Assembly (NCBI GenBank): GCA_002238555.1
Contig: MPMO01000015.1
Location: forward strand, 1 to 64,000
DNA from: Caldilineaceae bacterium bin34
GTDB taxonomy: Bacteria > Chloroflexota > Anaerolineae > Caldilineales > Caldilineaceae
DNA: 64,000 nt
Direction: 5' to 3'
Of this stretch, positions 1 to 9,073 are shown piece after piece; the first letter of the stretch is position 1, and every line of letters begins with the position of its first letter. The notes under the pieces are model-generated. The model searched no databases, was not told where the DNA came from, and saw only the letters and a program-made list of their open reading frames with translations. Made by a program: the position numbers and the translations under genes.

Positions 1-253
1 CGTTCCGCAACTGCGTGAACCGCTGGCCCAGCGTAAAGAAGGTCGGACTGCCGGGACCCTCCCCCGGCTTGCCGAACGCCTTCCACATGCGGTAGTCCGT
101 CTCGTGCCCGGCCAGCACGTGGTTCCAGGCGAACCGGCAGGCTCCGGCCAGTTGTTCAAGGTACTGGCCGTTCGCGGCCGTGCCGGGATACAGGCGCACG
201 CGCAGGTTCCGCACGACGGTCTGCTGGCTTGTAAGACGGGGGTTGCTGGCCAT
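1..253 (-). CDS. tnpB: TnpB (IS200/IS605 OrfB) family protein, N-terminal part only
   Basis: The reading frame starts at an ATG at 253 and runs off the left edge, giving 84 residues. It shows the N-terminal OrfB helix-turn-helix pattern: a basic strand ending in RVRLYP, then LEQLAGACRFAWNHVL, then a Phe/Leu-rich helix. In this family the domain precedes a RuvC-like nuclease that acts as an RNA-guided nuclease in IS200/IS605 and IS607 transposons. The RuvC part lies outside the window, so it cannot be said whether the protein is complete or active. A TTGACA/TACAAT promoter candidate lies about 70 bp upstream. No tnpA is visible in the window. The family call is fairly secure; whether the gene is intact is unknown. 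Confidence 0.75.
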   Translation of the reverse strand, partial: MASNPRLTSQQTVVRNLRVRLYPGTAANGQYLEQLAGACRFAWNHVLAGHETDYRMWKAFGKPGEGPGSPTFFTLGQRFTQLRN

Positions 254-317
254 GGTGTCATCTTCACCGTGTCCGGTCGAGGGCCCGGTTCACAGTCGGG
301 TCCTCTCTTTCACAATA

Positions 318-344
318 ATTGTAGCACAAGAGTTCGACTGTCAA
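318..344 (-). promoter_or_regulatory. Candidate sigma-70 promoter for tnpB
   Basis: On the minus strand a perfect TTGACA (339-344) and a TACAAT (318-323) are separated by 15 bp, slightly short of the usual 16-18. The -10 overlaps an 11-bp odd-centred palindrome ACAATAATTGT (312-322) that could be an operator or IS-end element. It points toward the partial tnpB gene. Confidence 0.4.
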
Positions 345-394
345 CTATTGGATATAAGCCCCATTCCTTGCGCATCCGTCCCCAAAGGCACACG

Positions 395-2422
395 TCAACG
401 TTGGCGCAGCTCCATCGTGTAGTCGATCGGAATCGTAACCTGCGGCACCAGGGGTGACACAAGGAGGAACAGCTTCTCGTTCGGATCCGGCCAAGCCTCC
501 GGCTCAAGCTCCAACAGCCCGTCCGCGTCCGCCACGGCCCGATGCACGGAGCGCACGGTATCGGCCTCCGGATCCACCACGACGCTCTGCACCAGCCAGG
601 TAACAGCCAACGGTTCCCGCACCTGGAGCCAACCATCAAGCCGCGCGGTGAGTTGGGGTTGTGCCGGATCCAGCCGCCAGCCCGTCTCCGCCACCCCCAG
701 GTCTCTAATCACCAGGCCCGGCTGCGTGTCGGCACTGTCCGTCACCATGCTGACGCGCAGCTGCACCAGTTCTCCGGTCCACGGACCCAGCTCCCAATCC
801 ACTTTCTGCCAACCCCCGCTGTCTCCGGTCAGGCCGTGGCCCAGATTGTTGCCGGCCGGGTTGGTGTCGGTTGTGAAGTCGCTCTGCAGCAGGGTCCATT
901 CCTCCCCGTCCCGACTCACCATCACGTAGGCGTAGTCCCAATCTTCCTCGATGACCCACCACAGACGGGATTCCAGGGTCGCTGCCGTGCCCGGAGACAG
1001 AGGCCGAAGGTCCAAATCCACGGTCAGTGAAGCGTGCCGGTCGCCCCAGCGGCCACTCCACAGGACCGGTTGCACCGGATCCAAACCCGGCAGTACCGCA
1101 ACCTGCGGATCTCCCTGGAACACGACGGTCCCCGGGGCCCCCGATTCGTCGCCGGCCACCTCCAGGTAACGAGTGGCATGGGGCCGCAGGGCATCCCGCA
1201 CCGGCCAATGGGGCCTCAACCGCCTGGCGGTCCGCGCCCGTACCCAAACCGGCTCCTGCGCCTCAACCAGGCTCCGGATGCCCAAGGACCCACCGCTGCC
1301 GTACAGGTCCGGCCGGCCCAGAAACGCGGCCAGGCTGAAGTCCGCGTACGTATCGTCGAAGGACAGCCGGCACCCCCGGTCGCGCAGAAAGCCGTTCACG
1401 CCCACGGCACCCGGGTCGGGATGGACCAGCAGTTCCTGCGCCGCGTCAACGCCAAACGTGTCCGTCAGCCAGGCCGCATAACCGAGTGCCGCGCCGTAGT
1501 GCAGTTCCCTGTCCGATTCGTCCAGGGACCAACCGGTCAATGCAATGCGCGGGTCCCGGCTCCAACGGACCAGCGGACCGGGATAGTCCTCCCCGAACAT
1601 CCCCAGCGCCGGCGGCAGTTCGGCCAGGCCCTCGTCGATGAACTCCTGCTCGCCGGGGCTGTTGGACCACTGGATGAAGTGGAGATACTCGTGGGCCACG
1701 ACCTGGGCGGCCCAGTCCGGATCGTCCAGGGTGTTCGTGTGAATGAACAGCATCTCCTTCTCGTTGGACTCCGGCACCGCCACCCGGCTGATTGACTCCC
1801 GGCTGGAGAAGAAACCGGCCACCGGCCCCTCGAGTTGTGCGAACAGAATGTGCACCCGCGGGTCCCGATCGAATCCGTCGTCGGGCGGCGTGCCGAAAAT
1901 CTCCTGGAGCGGAACCATCAATTCGTTGTCGAACCGGTCCGCCAGCCGGCGCACGCGGTTGCGTTGCGGTTGACCGGCTTCCAGCCACACGTAGCTCAGA
2001 TCGGATGCGTGGACGAGCTCGGCCGTCACGGGACGCACCTTTCCGGTTACGGCATCCGGGACCTGAAACACCGTTGCGTCGCCTTCCGTCCATACGGGCA
2101 AGGGATCCGCCAAGACCACCGGCACATCCTCCAGGTCGGGGTTCGTGGCAGCCATCAGGGCGGCCAGGTCCATCGGCGGCGGCAAATCGGACAGCATTGC
2201 CGCGGTGGCTTGCACCCGCGCCGCCTGTTCCGGTTCCATCAGATCCGCGACGCGCGGCAGAGCCGCCCGTGCGGTTCCCGCCACACCGCACGGTGCCGGC
2301 ACGGCGGACGATGTCTCGGGAACCGGCAGGCCGTTCGCACAGGCGGCCAGCAGGACTGCCGTGCCGGCCAGACAGGCAAGTACGCACCGGCGGCACCGCC
2401 GGTTCCCGACTGGGCTACCCAT
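395..2422 (-). CDS. Lipoprotein zinc metalloprotease (HExxH, M30/immune-inhibitor-like)
   Basis: A predicted secreted, lipid-anchored zinc protease of 675 aa. The N-terminus has a basic stretch, a hydrophobic core and a lipobox ending LLAAC, with Cys about residue 28. The catalytic motif HEYLH is near residue 244, followed about 20 residues later by DEGLAE, whose Glu is the likely third zinc ligand, as in M30-type (hyicolysin-like) gluzincins. The C-terminal half is beta-rich and resembles an accessory carbohydrate/MAM-like sandwich, which I cannot name. The ATG at 2422 was chosen because the signal peptide follows directly. It sits inside the last codons of the upstream gene (ATGGGTAG overlap, 8 bp), implying translational coupling. 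Longer upstream starts give a Cys/Arg-rich leader unlike a signal peptide. Confidence 0.7.
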   Translation of the reverse strand: MGSPVGNRRCRRCVLACLAGTAVLLAACANGLPVPETSSAVPAPCGVAGTARAALPRVADLMEPEQAARVQATAAMLSDLPPPMDLAALMAATNPDLEDVPVVLADPLPVWTEGDATVFQVPDAVTGKVRPVTAELVHASDLSYVWLEAGQPQRNRVRRLADRFDNELMVPLQEIFGTPPDDGFDRDPRVHILFAQLEGPVAGFFSSRESISRVAVPESNEKEMLFIHTNTLDDPDWAAQVVAHEYLHFIQWSNSPGEQEFIDEGLAELPPALGMFGEDYPGPLVRWSRDPRIALTGWSLDESDRELHYGAALGYAAWLTDTFGVDAAQELLVHPDPGAVGVNGFLRDRGCRLSFDDTYADFSLAAFLGRPDLYGSGGSLGIRSLVEAQEPVWVRARTARRLRPHWPVRDALRPHATRYLEVAGDESGAPGTVVFQGDPQVAVLPGLDPVQPVLWSGRWGDRHASLTVDLDLRPLSPGTAATLESRLWWVIEEDWDYAYVMVSRDGEEWTLLQSDFTTDTNPAGNNLGHGLTGDSGGWQKVDWELGPWTGELVQLRVSMVTDSADTQPGLVIRDLGVAETGWRLDPAQPQLTARLDGWLQVREPLAVTWLVQSVVVDPEADTVRSVHRAVADADGLLELEPEAWPDPNEKLFLLVSPLVPQVTIPIDYTMELRQR

Positions 2423-4853
2423 CGGCCGGCACTTCGGAGTCAAAGGCAAACAGCGACACCCGACAGGTCCAGGCGTCCGCCACGGCGAGCAGTACGCGGC
2501 CGTCCCCCGGCAGCACATCCACACCCACGGGGCGGATCAGAGGCGTTTCGGGTTCCAGCTGCGTGAACCGCAGGCTGTCGGGTTCCAACATCAGGAGACG
2601 ACTCATTTCAGGATCCGTGAGCACGAGCCTGCCGTCCGGGAGGTCGGCCAGATGCGGTCCGGCCATGGTGGTGGTTCTGGGCAAGCCGCCAACTCGCAGG
2701 TTGCGTTGCAAGTTCAGCAGCAACGCCGAGTCGGGTGACACAGCCCAAGTGCCGGTCGGGTTCACCAGGGCATCGGACGGCTGGTCCAAATCGGTCACCC
2801 CGGTCCACGCCGTGTGTTCGTCGACAAATTGCCCGTCGGGACCGAACAGGGTAATGCGCGAGTGACCGGTGTCGGCCACCAGAACCGATCCGTCCGGCAT
2901 CACGTGCATGCCCCGCGGCCGGTAGTGGCCGGTCCCCCCGGTGAACACCTCCCAGCCACTGTCGTCCTCGGCCAGGGCAAACACCTGCTCCCGCTGGTTG
3001 TCCAGCACCAAAAGCCTGCCGTCGCCGGCCATGCCCGCATCAACCGGTTCGGGAAGTTGACCGTCGTCCCAGATACGGATCACCGCGCCGTCCTCCAGTT
3101 CCAGCCTGGCAATGCGCGGGGGTTCCACGCCGGTTGCGTAGACGTATCCCAGTCTGCCGTCGATGGCCACCCCCCTGGGTGAACCGAGAAGGGAGTCCAT
3201 CGTGCACGATCCGCCCGTGTGCCAGAGCGTGGTCAGGGGCACGGTTTCCATCACCACCAGGTGCACATGCAGCGGGTCGCCGGCCGCCTCGGGCAGTTGG
3301 GCCGCGTCTCCTGCATCCGGCGCAGGATCGGAACCGACTCCCCGGTACTGGTCCACCAACAACTGGATCGGATTGGCCCCGAAGAACAGACCGGGCAGTT
3401 GGGCTGCCGTCAGCACTCCGCAGAACACCAGAAGCTGGGCTTCGGACAGATGTCCCTCGACTTGATCAAGCCACGTGCCGACCTTGTGCAGGCCCAGGGC
3501 CAAGGCCGGCACGGCCAGCATCAGGGGCACCACCATGAACCTGTGGTGCAGGGCCGTGAATGGTTCCGGGGCGGCCGACGTCAACAGCAATCCCCCAAAC
3601 CAGCCGACACCCACCGTCGCCAGCAGGGGTTGCCTTCGCCAATTGGCCAAGGCCAGCACCAAACCAACCAGGGCCAGACACCCTTCCAAGGGCGTAAGCA
3701 ACGTCAAGAACCAGGGCATCCAGCCACTGTGCGGCCGAAACCACATATAGGCCAGCGCCATGGGATCGGGCGGAAATCCCAGCGGCATCCAAGCCGTCAC
3801 GCGGAGCTCCCAGGGTTCCGGCGCCGCGAGCAGGAGCAGCATGACCGTTGCCACCAGGCCCAGCCCCCACGCGCCTCCCCGATGCAACCGCCCGCAAACG
3901 GCGTCGCGCGACACAATCAATTGCAGGATCAAGCCACCGACAACCATCGCCAGCAGCCACGAACCGGACCACAGGTCGCCTTCCAGCCAGGCCAGCCCCG
4001 TCCACATGCCCAAGCGCCAGTACCCCGACCGCTGTCCGGTGCGGGCAACCCATGCACCCGACCACAGGACACCCGCTGTCAGCAACGGGGCCAGCACCGA
4101 GTTGGCGGCCACGGACGGCTCCCAAATCAGGCTCGGCCCCAGAATGGCCATGACAGCGGCCCCCAGGCCCGCCTTTTCCCAGCCCAGGACAATGCCGGTT
4201 CGCCAAACAAGGACCGGCAGGAGGCAGGCACCGACAAAGCCGACCAGAATGGCGCGGTCGGGTCCCGCCAGACGAAACAAAAGTCCGGACAGGGATCCGG
4301 CAGCGGCCACGGATTCGAAATCGGGCACCACCGGTGCCGCAAACAGGACACGGGTCACAGCCGCAGCCGCGGCCAGACCCAACCCCACCCATACCGGTCC
4401 CGGCAGCGTGCTGGAACCCCGCCAACCACTGTGCCAGTAGGAGCCGTCAAGGACACGGCCGAGCAAGATGAACCCAAGCAGGCTGAACAGGGCCAGCCAT
4501 GCCGCGGCCTCCGAACCCCCGGACATCAGCTTCGCAAACCACACCAGCAAGACTGCACCCGCGGCCAACGCCCCCGTTGCAAGCGTTGTGCGGGACGCCT
4601 GCCATCGAAACGGTGCAGCCCCGTGGGCACCGTGCCCGGCCTGGGAACGTCCGGCCTGGACTGTGCGGTTGCGCCATGCCCAGTAGGCAAGGCACAGCAG
4701 GCCAACGGCGAGCAGACCAACCCCGTCGACCGGTCTCAGTTCCCCGGTGGGCGAAAGCCTGCGGACGAAGCGCTGGCCCAGGTAGAGGAGAGTGACCCCG
4801 GCGACCAGCCAACCGGTCCGCTGCCACAGGGCGGGCAGGTCAAAGGTGGGCAA
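2415..4853 (-). CDS. Multi-TM glycosyltransferase-like protein fused to an NHL-repeat beta-propeller
   Basis: The 812-aa product has two halves. Residues 1 to about 490 are strongly hydrophobic, with roughly 11-12 membrane segments. They resemble the polyprenyl-phosphate-dependent PMT/ArnT-like glycosyltransferases, though I do not see a clear catalytic Asp-Glu loop. Residues about 545-810 form repeats of the NHL type (segments such as SPRGVAIDGRLGYVYATG, PRGMHVMPDGSVLVADTG and PVGVDVLPGDGRVLLAVAD), predicted to fold as a six-bladed propeller outside the membrane. The start is a TTG at 4853 because an in-frame stop lies just upstream and the next Met is after residue 100; no good Shine-Dalgarno is visible. 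It overlaps the downstream protease gene, so the two are probably co-expressed. Function unknown; a surface protein is a reasonable guess. Confidence 0.6.
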   Translation of the reverse strand: MPTFDLPALWQRTGWLVAGVTLLYLGQRFVRRLSPTGELRPVDGVGLLAVGLLCLAYWAWRNRTVQAGRSQAGHGAHGAAPFRWQASRTTLATGALAAGAVLLVWFAKLMSGGSEAAAWLALFSLLGFILLGRVLDGSYWHSGWRGSSTLPGPVWVGLGLAAAAAVTRVLFAAPVVPDFESVAAAGSLSGLLFRLAGPDRAILVGFVGACLLPVLVWRTGIVLGWEKAGLGAAVMAILGPSLIWEPSVAANSVLAPLLTAGVLWSGAWVARTGQRSGYWRLGMWTGLAWLEGDLWSGSWLLAMVVGGLILQLIVSRDAVCGRLHRGGAWGLGLVATVMLLLLAAPEPWELRVTAWMPLGFPPDPMALAYMWFRPHSGWMPWFLTLLTPLEGCLALVGLVLALANWRRQPLLATVGVGWFGGLLLTSAAPEPFTALHHRFMVVPLMLAVPALALGLHKVGTWLDQVEGHLSEAQLLVFCGVLTAAQLPGLFFGANPIQLLVDQYRGVGSDPAPDAGDAAQLPEAAGDPLHVHLVVMETVPLTTLWHTGGSCTMDSLLGSPRGVAIDGRLGYVYATGVEPPRIARLELEDGAVIRIWDDGQLPEPVDAGMAGDGRLLVLDNQREQVFALAEDDSGWEVFTGGTGHYRPRGMHVMPDGSVLVADTGHSRITLFGPDGQFVDEHTAWTGVTDLDQPSDALVNPTGTWAVSPDSALLLNLQRNLRVGGLPRTTTMAGPHLADLPDGRLVLTDPEMSRLLMLEPDSLRFTQLEPETPLIRPVGVDVLPGDGRVLLAVADAWTCRVSLFAFDSEVPADG

Positions 4854-4895
4854 TGCGCGAACTTAGTGTGAGGAGGCAACAGCGGCGGAAAGGGT

Positions 4896-6071
4896 TCAGT
4901 CCAGGAGGGAGCCGATGTCGAGCAGGTACATCTGACGACCCTGTCCTCCGTGGGCCGAATCGATGCAAACCCGGGTTCCATCCCGGTTGGAACGCGGATG
5001 GAGGTCCACACGCCACTCGCCGTCGTACTCCGGCGGTGACGGAAAGGCACCGAGTTCCATGCGTCGATCCCGATCCGCATCATAGAGGTAGAGTTCCTGG
5101 ATCCGGTTGCCCAGCGGGTACGTGTCGTTCAGTACCACATGCCGTCCAGGCAGGTAGGTGCAGTGCCCGTTGACCCGCATGGAGCCCCTTCCCTGTACCT
5201 CCACCCAGTCCGATCGATCCCGAAACAGGTAGAAGGCAGCGGCGTGGGACGGATGGCGGGTCCAGCCCAGGATGTGATCGGAATCGCGCCAGATGAAATG
5301 GGACATGCTGCCCGAATCGTCGACCAGGTGGAGTCCGCCGCCGTCCACCCCCACGGTGAACATGCGGGTGTGCAGGTTCCCCTTGGCCACTCCGGTGGAG
5401 ACATCCCGCCAGCGGTTGAGAAAGATGAAGCGGGTTCCGTCGGGACTGAACAGCAGGTGGTTGAAGTAGTGCTTGCCGGCGGCGTGCGACGGGTGGTCCG
5501 CCGCCACGGACGCGGCCTGTTCGATGCTGATCGCCATGGAGCGCGTGTCCCGTTCCCAGTCCAGGAGCCAGGCACCGCTGTCGGCCGGCCGCAGGCAGTC
5601 GGCATTGCGATCCGGCAATCCCGGGTAGCCGTAGCCGGGCCGCATGTCCTGGATCCGTTCGAAATCCACGCCCACGCCGTAGCGCCCGTCGGGGCTGAGG
5701 GCGTAGAACGGCCACGGCCAGGTGCGTTGGGCACCGGTGTCGATGTTCAATGAACGCGTCACGAAGTGATCCCCATCCCGGTCGTTCCACATGACTTCGG
5801 CGGCGGAACCGGGCCGCCACTGCAGCATGCAGCCCTGCTGCCAGCCCCAGCTGACACTGTGGCCCAGGTCAAGCCAGCGGTCCTCGTCCCCAAGGTCCAC
5901 CATACCGATGCGAACCTCGTCCCGTGCCGTCGGCTTGCGGTTCTCGAAGTCGACCGACATGCCCAGGACATACCGGCCGTCGGGCGAGAACTGAAGCTTG
6001 TCGTAGTAGCCGAACCAGTGGTGTCTGGGACCGTGGGTAATTTGCCGAATCGGAACGTTGGCAGTGGCCAT
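4896..6071 (-). CDS. TolB-like beta-propeller protein (oligogalacturonate-lyase-like)
   Basis: A soluble 391-aa protein with recurring WD40/TolB (PD40-type) motifs: LQFSPDGRYVLGM, YALSPDGRYGVGVD and LLFSPDGTRFIFLN. Several conserved His and Trp residues sit at blade starts (HHWFGYYDK, HYFNH, GHCTYLP). This matches uncharacterised seven-bladed propellers often annotated as oligogalacturonate lyase, but the lyase's metal ligands cannot be confirmed by eye, so no reaction is claimed. No signal peptide is visible. The ATG at 6071 is supported by an AGGAGAGG ribosome binding site 6 nt upstream and a TATACC -10-like hexamer close behind it. Confidence 0.6.
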   Translation of the reverse strand: MATANVPIRQITHGPRHHWFGYYDKLQFSPDGRYVLGMSVDFENRKPTARDEVRIGMVDLGDEDRWLDLGHSVSWGWQQGCMLQWRPGSAAEVMWNDRDGDHFVTRSLNIDTGAQRTWPWPFYALSPDGRYGVGVDFERIQDMRPGYGYPGLPDRNADCLRPADSGAWLLDWERDTRSMAISIEQAASVAADHPSHAAGKHYFNHLLFSPDGTRFIFLNRWRDVSTGVAKGNLHTRMFTVGVDGGGLHLVDDSGSMSHFIWRDSDHILGWTRHPSHAAAFYLFRDRSDWVEVQGRGSMRVNGHCTYLPGRHVVLNDTYPLGNRIQELYLYDADRDRRMELGAFPSPPEYDGEWRVDLHPRSNRDGTRVCIDSAHGGQGRQMYLLDIGSLLD

Positions 6072-6139
6072 GGCGGTCCTCTCCTGATGGTATACCCGTT
6101 CCTGTGAGGAATCCTGTGGTCTTGGAAGCTGCGACCGGA

Positions 6140-7372
6140 CTACGCAGAGCCGTCGGTTGATTCGGCCTGCCGGACCACGGCGTAGGCGCCACCCCTGGCC
6201 TTGACCTCCAGCAGATCACCGGGCACGGTCTGGTCCGGGCGGGTCACCAGCACGCCTTCGGGGTTCCTCACAATGCTGAAGCCCCTGGTCAGGACCGCTT
6301 CGGGATCCAGGGCCCGCAGGGAAGCCTGCAGCCCGCCGAGTCTGGCCCGGGACTGGTCGAGGCGGCGTTTCAGCCTGCCCTGCAACGCCTCGGTTGCATA
6401 GTCCAACTGCTGCATTCTCTGCTCCCATATCCGGCGCGGATGCCGTTGCTCCGTCCGGTGCTGCAGGGAATCCAGCCGCGTGCGTTGCCGCGCAAGCAGA
6501 TCGTCCATGCGCCCGGTCAGCCGCAGCGCCTGCGCGTCCACCAGATCCTGCACCTCGACCCGATCCGGCACCGCCGCCTCCGCCGCCGCGGTGGGGGTGG
6601 AGGCGCGCAGGTCCGCCACATAGTCCACCAGCGTGGTATCGGGCTCGTGGCCCACGCCCGTGATGATGGGCACCGGACACTGGTGCATGGCCGAAACGAT
6701 GCGTTCGTCGTTGAAGGCCCACAGATCCGTCATCGATCCGCCCCCGCGCACCAGCAGGACCGTGTCGATCGGCGTGCCCGCGGTATGGCAGTGCAACGCC
6801 TGTGCCAGGGCCGCGGCCAATTCGTCCGGTGCCTCCCTCCCCTGCACCAGGGAAGGGAACAACACCACTTCCACGGCCGGCCAGCGGTTCTGCAGGGTGC
6901 GCAGCACGTCGCGGAGCGCGGCGCCAGAGGCACTGGTTACCACGCCCAGCCGCTGCGGAAACCTGGCAATGGGCTGTTTGAGTTCATCGGCGAACCAACC
7001 GCGGGCCGCAAACTCCTGCTTGCGCCGCTCGTACTCCTCGTAGATCCGGCCAACCCCTTGCTTGGCCATCCGGCTGGCGATCAGCTGGTATCCCCCGCGC
7101 GGGGCATAGACCTCGACGCCGCCCTGGACCACGACCGCGTCCCCGGCCTCCGGCCGGAAGTCCAAGCGGCGTGCACTGGACCTCCACATCACACAGTTCA
7201 GGACGGCGTTGTCGTCCTTGAGACTGAAATAGGCGTGGCCGCTGGCCGCCTGCCTGTAGTCGCCAATCTCGCCGGCAACCGATGCGTATTGCAGCGCGTC
7301 GTCCGATTCGAGGAGCTCCTTGATCAAGTGCGTGATCCTGGTCACGCTCAACGCGTTCGCGGGCTGTGTCAT
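6140..7372 (-). CDS. xseA: Exodeoxyribonuclease VII large subunit
   Basis: XseA is the catalytic subunit of exonuclease VII, which degrades single-stranded DNA from both ends in recombination and repair. The N-terminal OB-fold is recognisable (ALSVTRITHLIKELLES then a basic beta-barrel). The central nuclease domain carries VVTSASGAALRDVL, LVRGGGSMTDLWAFNDE and the signature GVGHEPDTTLVDYVADLRA followed by a Thr-Pro-Thr-Ala run. The coiled-coil tail and a C-terminal ALDPEAVLTRGFSIV segment are also typical. The ATG at 7372 gives the normal N-terminus and 410 aa. An upstream in-frame extension overlaps the divergent methyltransferase gene and has no family similarity. No small subunit (xseB) is visible nearby. 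Confidence 0.93.
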   Translation of the reverse strand: MTQPANALSVTRITHLIKELLESDDALQYASVAGEIGDYRQAASGHAYFSLKDDNAVLNCVMWRSSARRLDFRPEAGDAVVVQGGVEVYAPRGGYQLIASRMAKQGVGRIYEEYERRKQEFAARGWFADELKQPIARFPQRLGVVTSASGAALRDVLRTLQNRWPAVEVVLFPSLVQGREAPDELAAALAQALHCHTAGTPIDTVLLVRGGGSMTDLWAFNDERIVSAMHQCPVPIITGVGHEPDTTLVDYVADLRASTPTAAAEAAVPDRVEVQDLVDAQALRLTGRMDDLLARQRTRLDSLQHRTEQRHPRRIWEQRMQQLDYATEALQGRLKRRLDQSRARLGGLQASLRALDPEAVLTRGFSIVRNPEGVLVTRPDQTVPGDLLEVKARGGAYAVVRQAESTDGSA

Positions 7373-7493
7373 AAATGTCTGAGGCGGACCAAATTGAGAA
7401 TACTGCGGTTCATTCAACACATACTGTACCAACCGCCGGACCGGCGGGCCGCAGTCCACACGCGGTGCGGCACCCAACACCCTCGAAATATCC

Positions 7494-8273
7494 ATGGCCA
7501 TTCCATCGCCTTCCCGCTCCACCACGCATCTGGTGCATGACACCTTTTCGGCGGTCGCAGAGCAATATGCCGTAAGCAGGGTGCACGCCCAAGGTGAGGA
7601 CCTGCCGGAAATTCTGCGATTGGCGGCACTGACCGGAACCGAGCACGTACTGGACGCCGGCTGCGGTCCCGGTCCGATTTCCCTGTTGCTGGCGCCGACG
7701 GCCTCCCGGGTGACGGCGGTCGACCTGTCGGAACCGATGCTGGGCCGGGCCCGACGCACCGCCGCGGAACGTTCGCTGACCAACATCGAGTTCCATCGCG
7801 GCAACCTGGCCGACCTGCCCTGGCCGGATACATCGTTTGACTTGATTGTGTCCCGCTATGCGGCCCATCACTGGCCGGACCCGCAGGCCGTGGTGGCGGA
7901 ACTGGCCCGGCTGTTGGCGCCGACCGGCCAACTGCTGCTGATCGATGTGATGGCGGATCCCGATCCGCTGCTGGACACCTTTCTCAATGCTCTCGAAATC
8001 CTGCGCGATCCCTCGCATGTGCGGGACCACTCGCAGGCCCAGTGGCAAGCCATCTGCCAAAGGGCAGGACTGGTTGCCGTACCGGAGTTCGCCTGGAACC
8101 TGAGGCTGGAGTTTGGCCCTTGGGTCACGCGCATTCAAACCCCGGAGGCCCGTGCCGCGGCTCTGCGGGAACTCCTGGACGGAGCCAGTGCCGAGGTCAG
8201 GCAGGCCTTCCGCATTGAGGACGATCACTCGTTTACGGTCCCGGCCGCGATCCTGTCCGCCCGGCCCGTCTAA
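7494..8273 (+). CDS. Class I SAM-dependent methyltransferase (UbiE/Methyltransf_11 type)
   Basis: A 259-aa Rossmann-fold methyltransferase. Motif I is VLDAGCGPGPIS (about residues 50-61), followed by the acidic end of strand 2 in VTAVDLSEPML, motif II in GNLADLPWPDTSFDLIVSRYA and motif III in ELARLLAPTGQLLLID. This is the layout of the UbiE/COQ5-like family, which methylates diverse small molecules; the substrate cannot be read from the sequence. It is transcribed divergently from xseA across about 120 bp. It has no obvious operon partner. Confidence 0.85.
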   Translation: MAIPSPSRSTTHLVHDTFSAVAEQYAVSRVHAQGEDLPEILRLAALTGTEHVLDAGCGPGPISLLLAPTASRVTAVDLSEPMLGRARRTAAERSLTNIEFHRGNLADLPWPDTSFDLIVSRYAAHHWPDPQAVVAELARLLAPTGQLLLIDVMADPDPLLDTFLNALEILRDPSHVRDHSQAQWQAICQRAGLVAVPEFAWNLRLEFGPWVTRIQTPEARAAALRELLDGASAEVRQAFRIEDDHSFTVPAAILSARPV

Positions 8274-8536
8274 CTGCAAGACCGATGGGTGTCTCGGTGT
8301 GGACTTCGTCACGAAAACCTGTGGCTGTAGGGATGCTCGGGACGGCTTGGACACTGCTCCAGCGGTCCAGCCAATGTATGGTTGCGACCCCATGGTGCCT
8401 TCTGATGCAGAGTTCACTTGGGAGATGGAATGGCATCATTGCCAACGCAACACCTCGGCAACTCCGAATCTTCAAAGGGACAATGGCGGAAGGCGCACCG
8501 TAGCGGTTGTAGGCAGATGTTCCTGGAGGAATTCGG

Positions 8537-9073
8537 ATGAGGAAAGTTCGCTACAACTGTGCCATGAGTCTGGATGGTTACATTGCCGACTCCAGTCACG
8601 AGTTCGACTGGATTGGAATTGACCCGGACATCGACTTCAGAGAGCTGTCCCTGCAGTTCGACACGTATCTGATGGGTCGGAAGACGTTTGAAATCACACG
8701 CCGACATGACCAGGCCGAGACACCTGGAATTCGAACGTTCGTGTTCTCCCACACACTCAGGCAGCGCGACTACGACAACGTTACCATCGTCGGCAAGAAC
8801 TGGAAAGAGGTGGTTCAGTCGCTGCGGCGTGAACCGGGAAAGGACATCTGGCTGTTTGGGGGTGGTTCCCTGTTTCGCAGCCTGGCTGGAGCAGGGCTCG
8901 TTGACACGGTTGAAGTCAGTGTCATACCCATTCTGCTCGGGGAAGGTATCCCACTCGTCGCCGACCCGGCGATACAAATCGCGTTGACACTGCTCGAACA
9001 CCGGGTGTATGCGAAAACTGGCACAGTCAGTTTGGTGTACGCCGTAAACGCCAGTAGGCATCGGACATCCTGA
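8537..9073 (+). CDS. Dihydrofolate reductase / RibD C-terminal domain family protein
   Basis: A 178-aa single-domain reductase of the YyaP/YwjB type. Family hallmarks are the N-terminal CAMSLDGYIAD, the DTYLMGRKTFE segment that matches the RibD/DHFR nucleotide-binding region, the glycine-rich DIWLFGGGSLFRSL, and a C-terminal VSVIPILLGEGIPL. Such proteins bind NADPH, but their physiological substrate is usually unknown; it is probably not the housekeeping DHFR. A strong ribosome binding site (CTGGAGGAATTC) precedes the ATG at 8537. It is monocistronic, with non-coding or decayed DNA downstream. Confidence 0.8.
   Translation: MRKVRYNCAMSLDGYIADSSHEFDWIGIDPDIDFRELSLQFDTYLMGRKTFEITRRHDQAETPGIRTFVFSHTLRQRDYDNVTIVGKNWKEVVQSLRREPGKDIWLFGGGSLFRSLAGAGLVDTVEVSVIPILLGEGIPLVADPAIQIALTLLEHRVYAKTGTVSLVYAVNASRHRTS

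Noticed and set aside
3219..4871. A long plus-strand open frame (550 codons) rich in Gln, Pro, Arg and His
   Set aside because: It is antisense to the hydrophobic membrane gene at 2415-4853. Its composition is what the complement of GC-rich TM codons gives, and it has no motifs.
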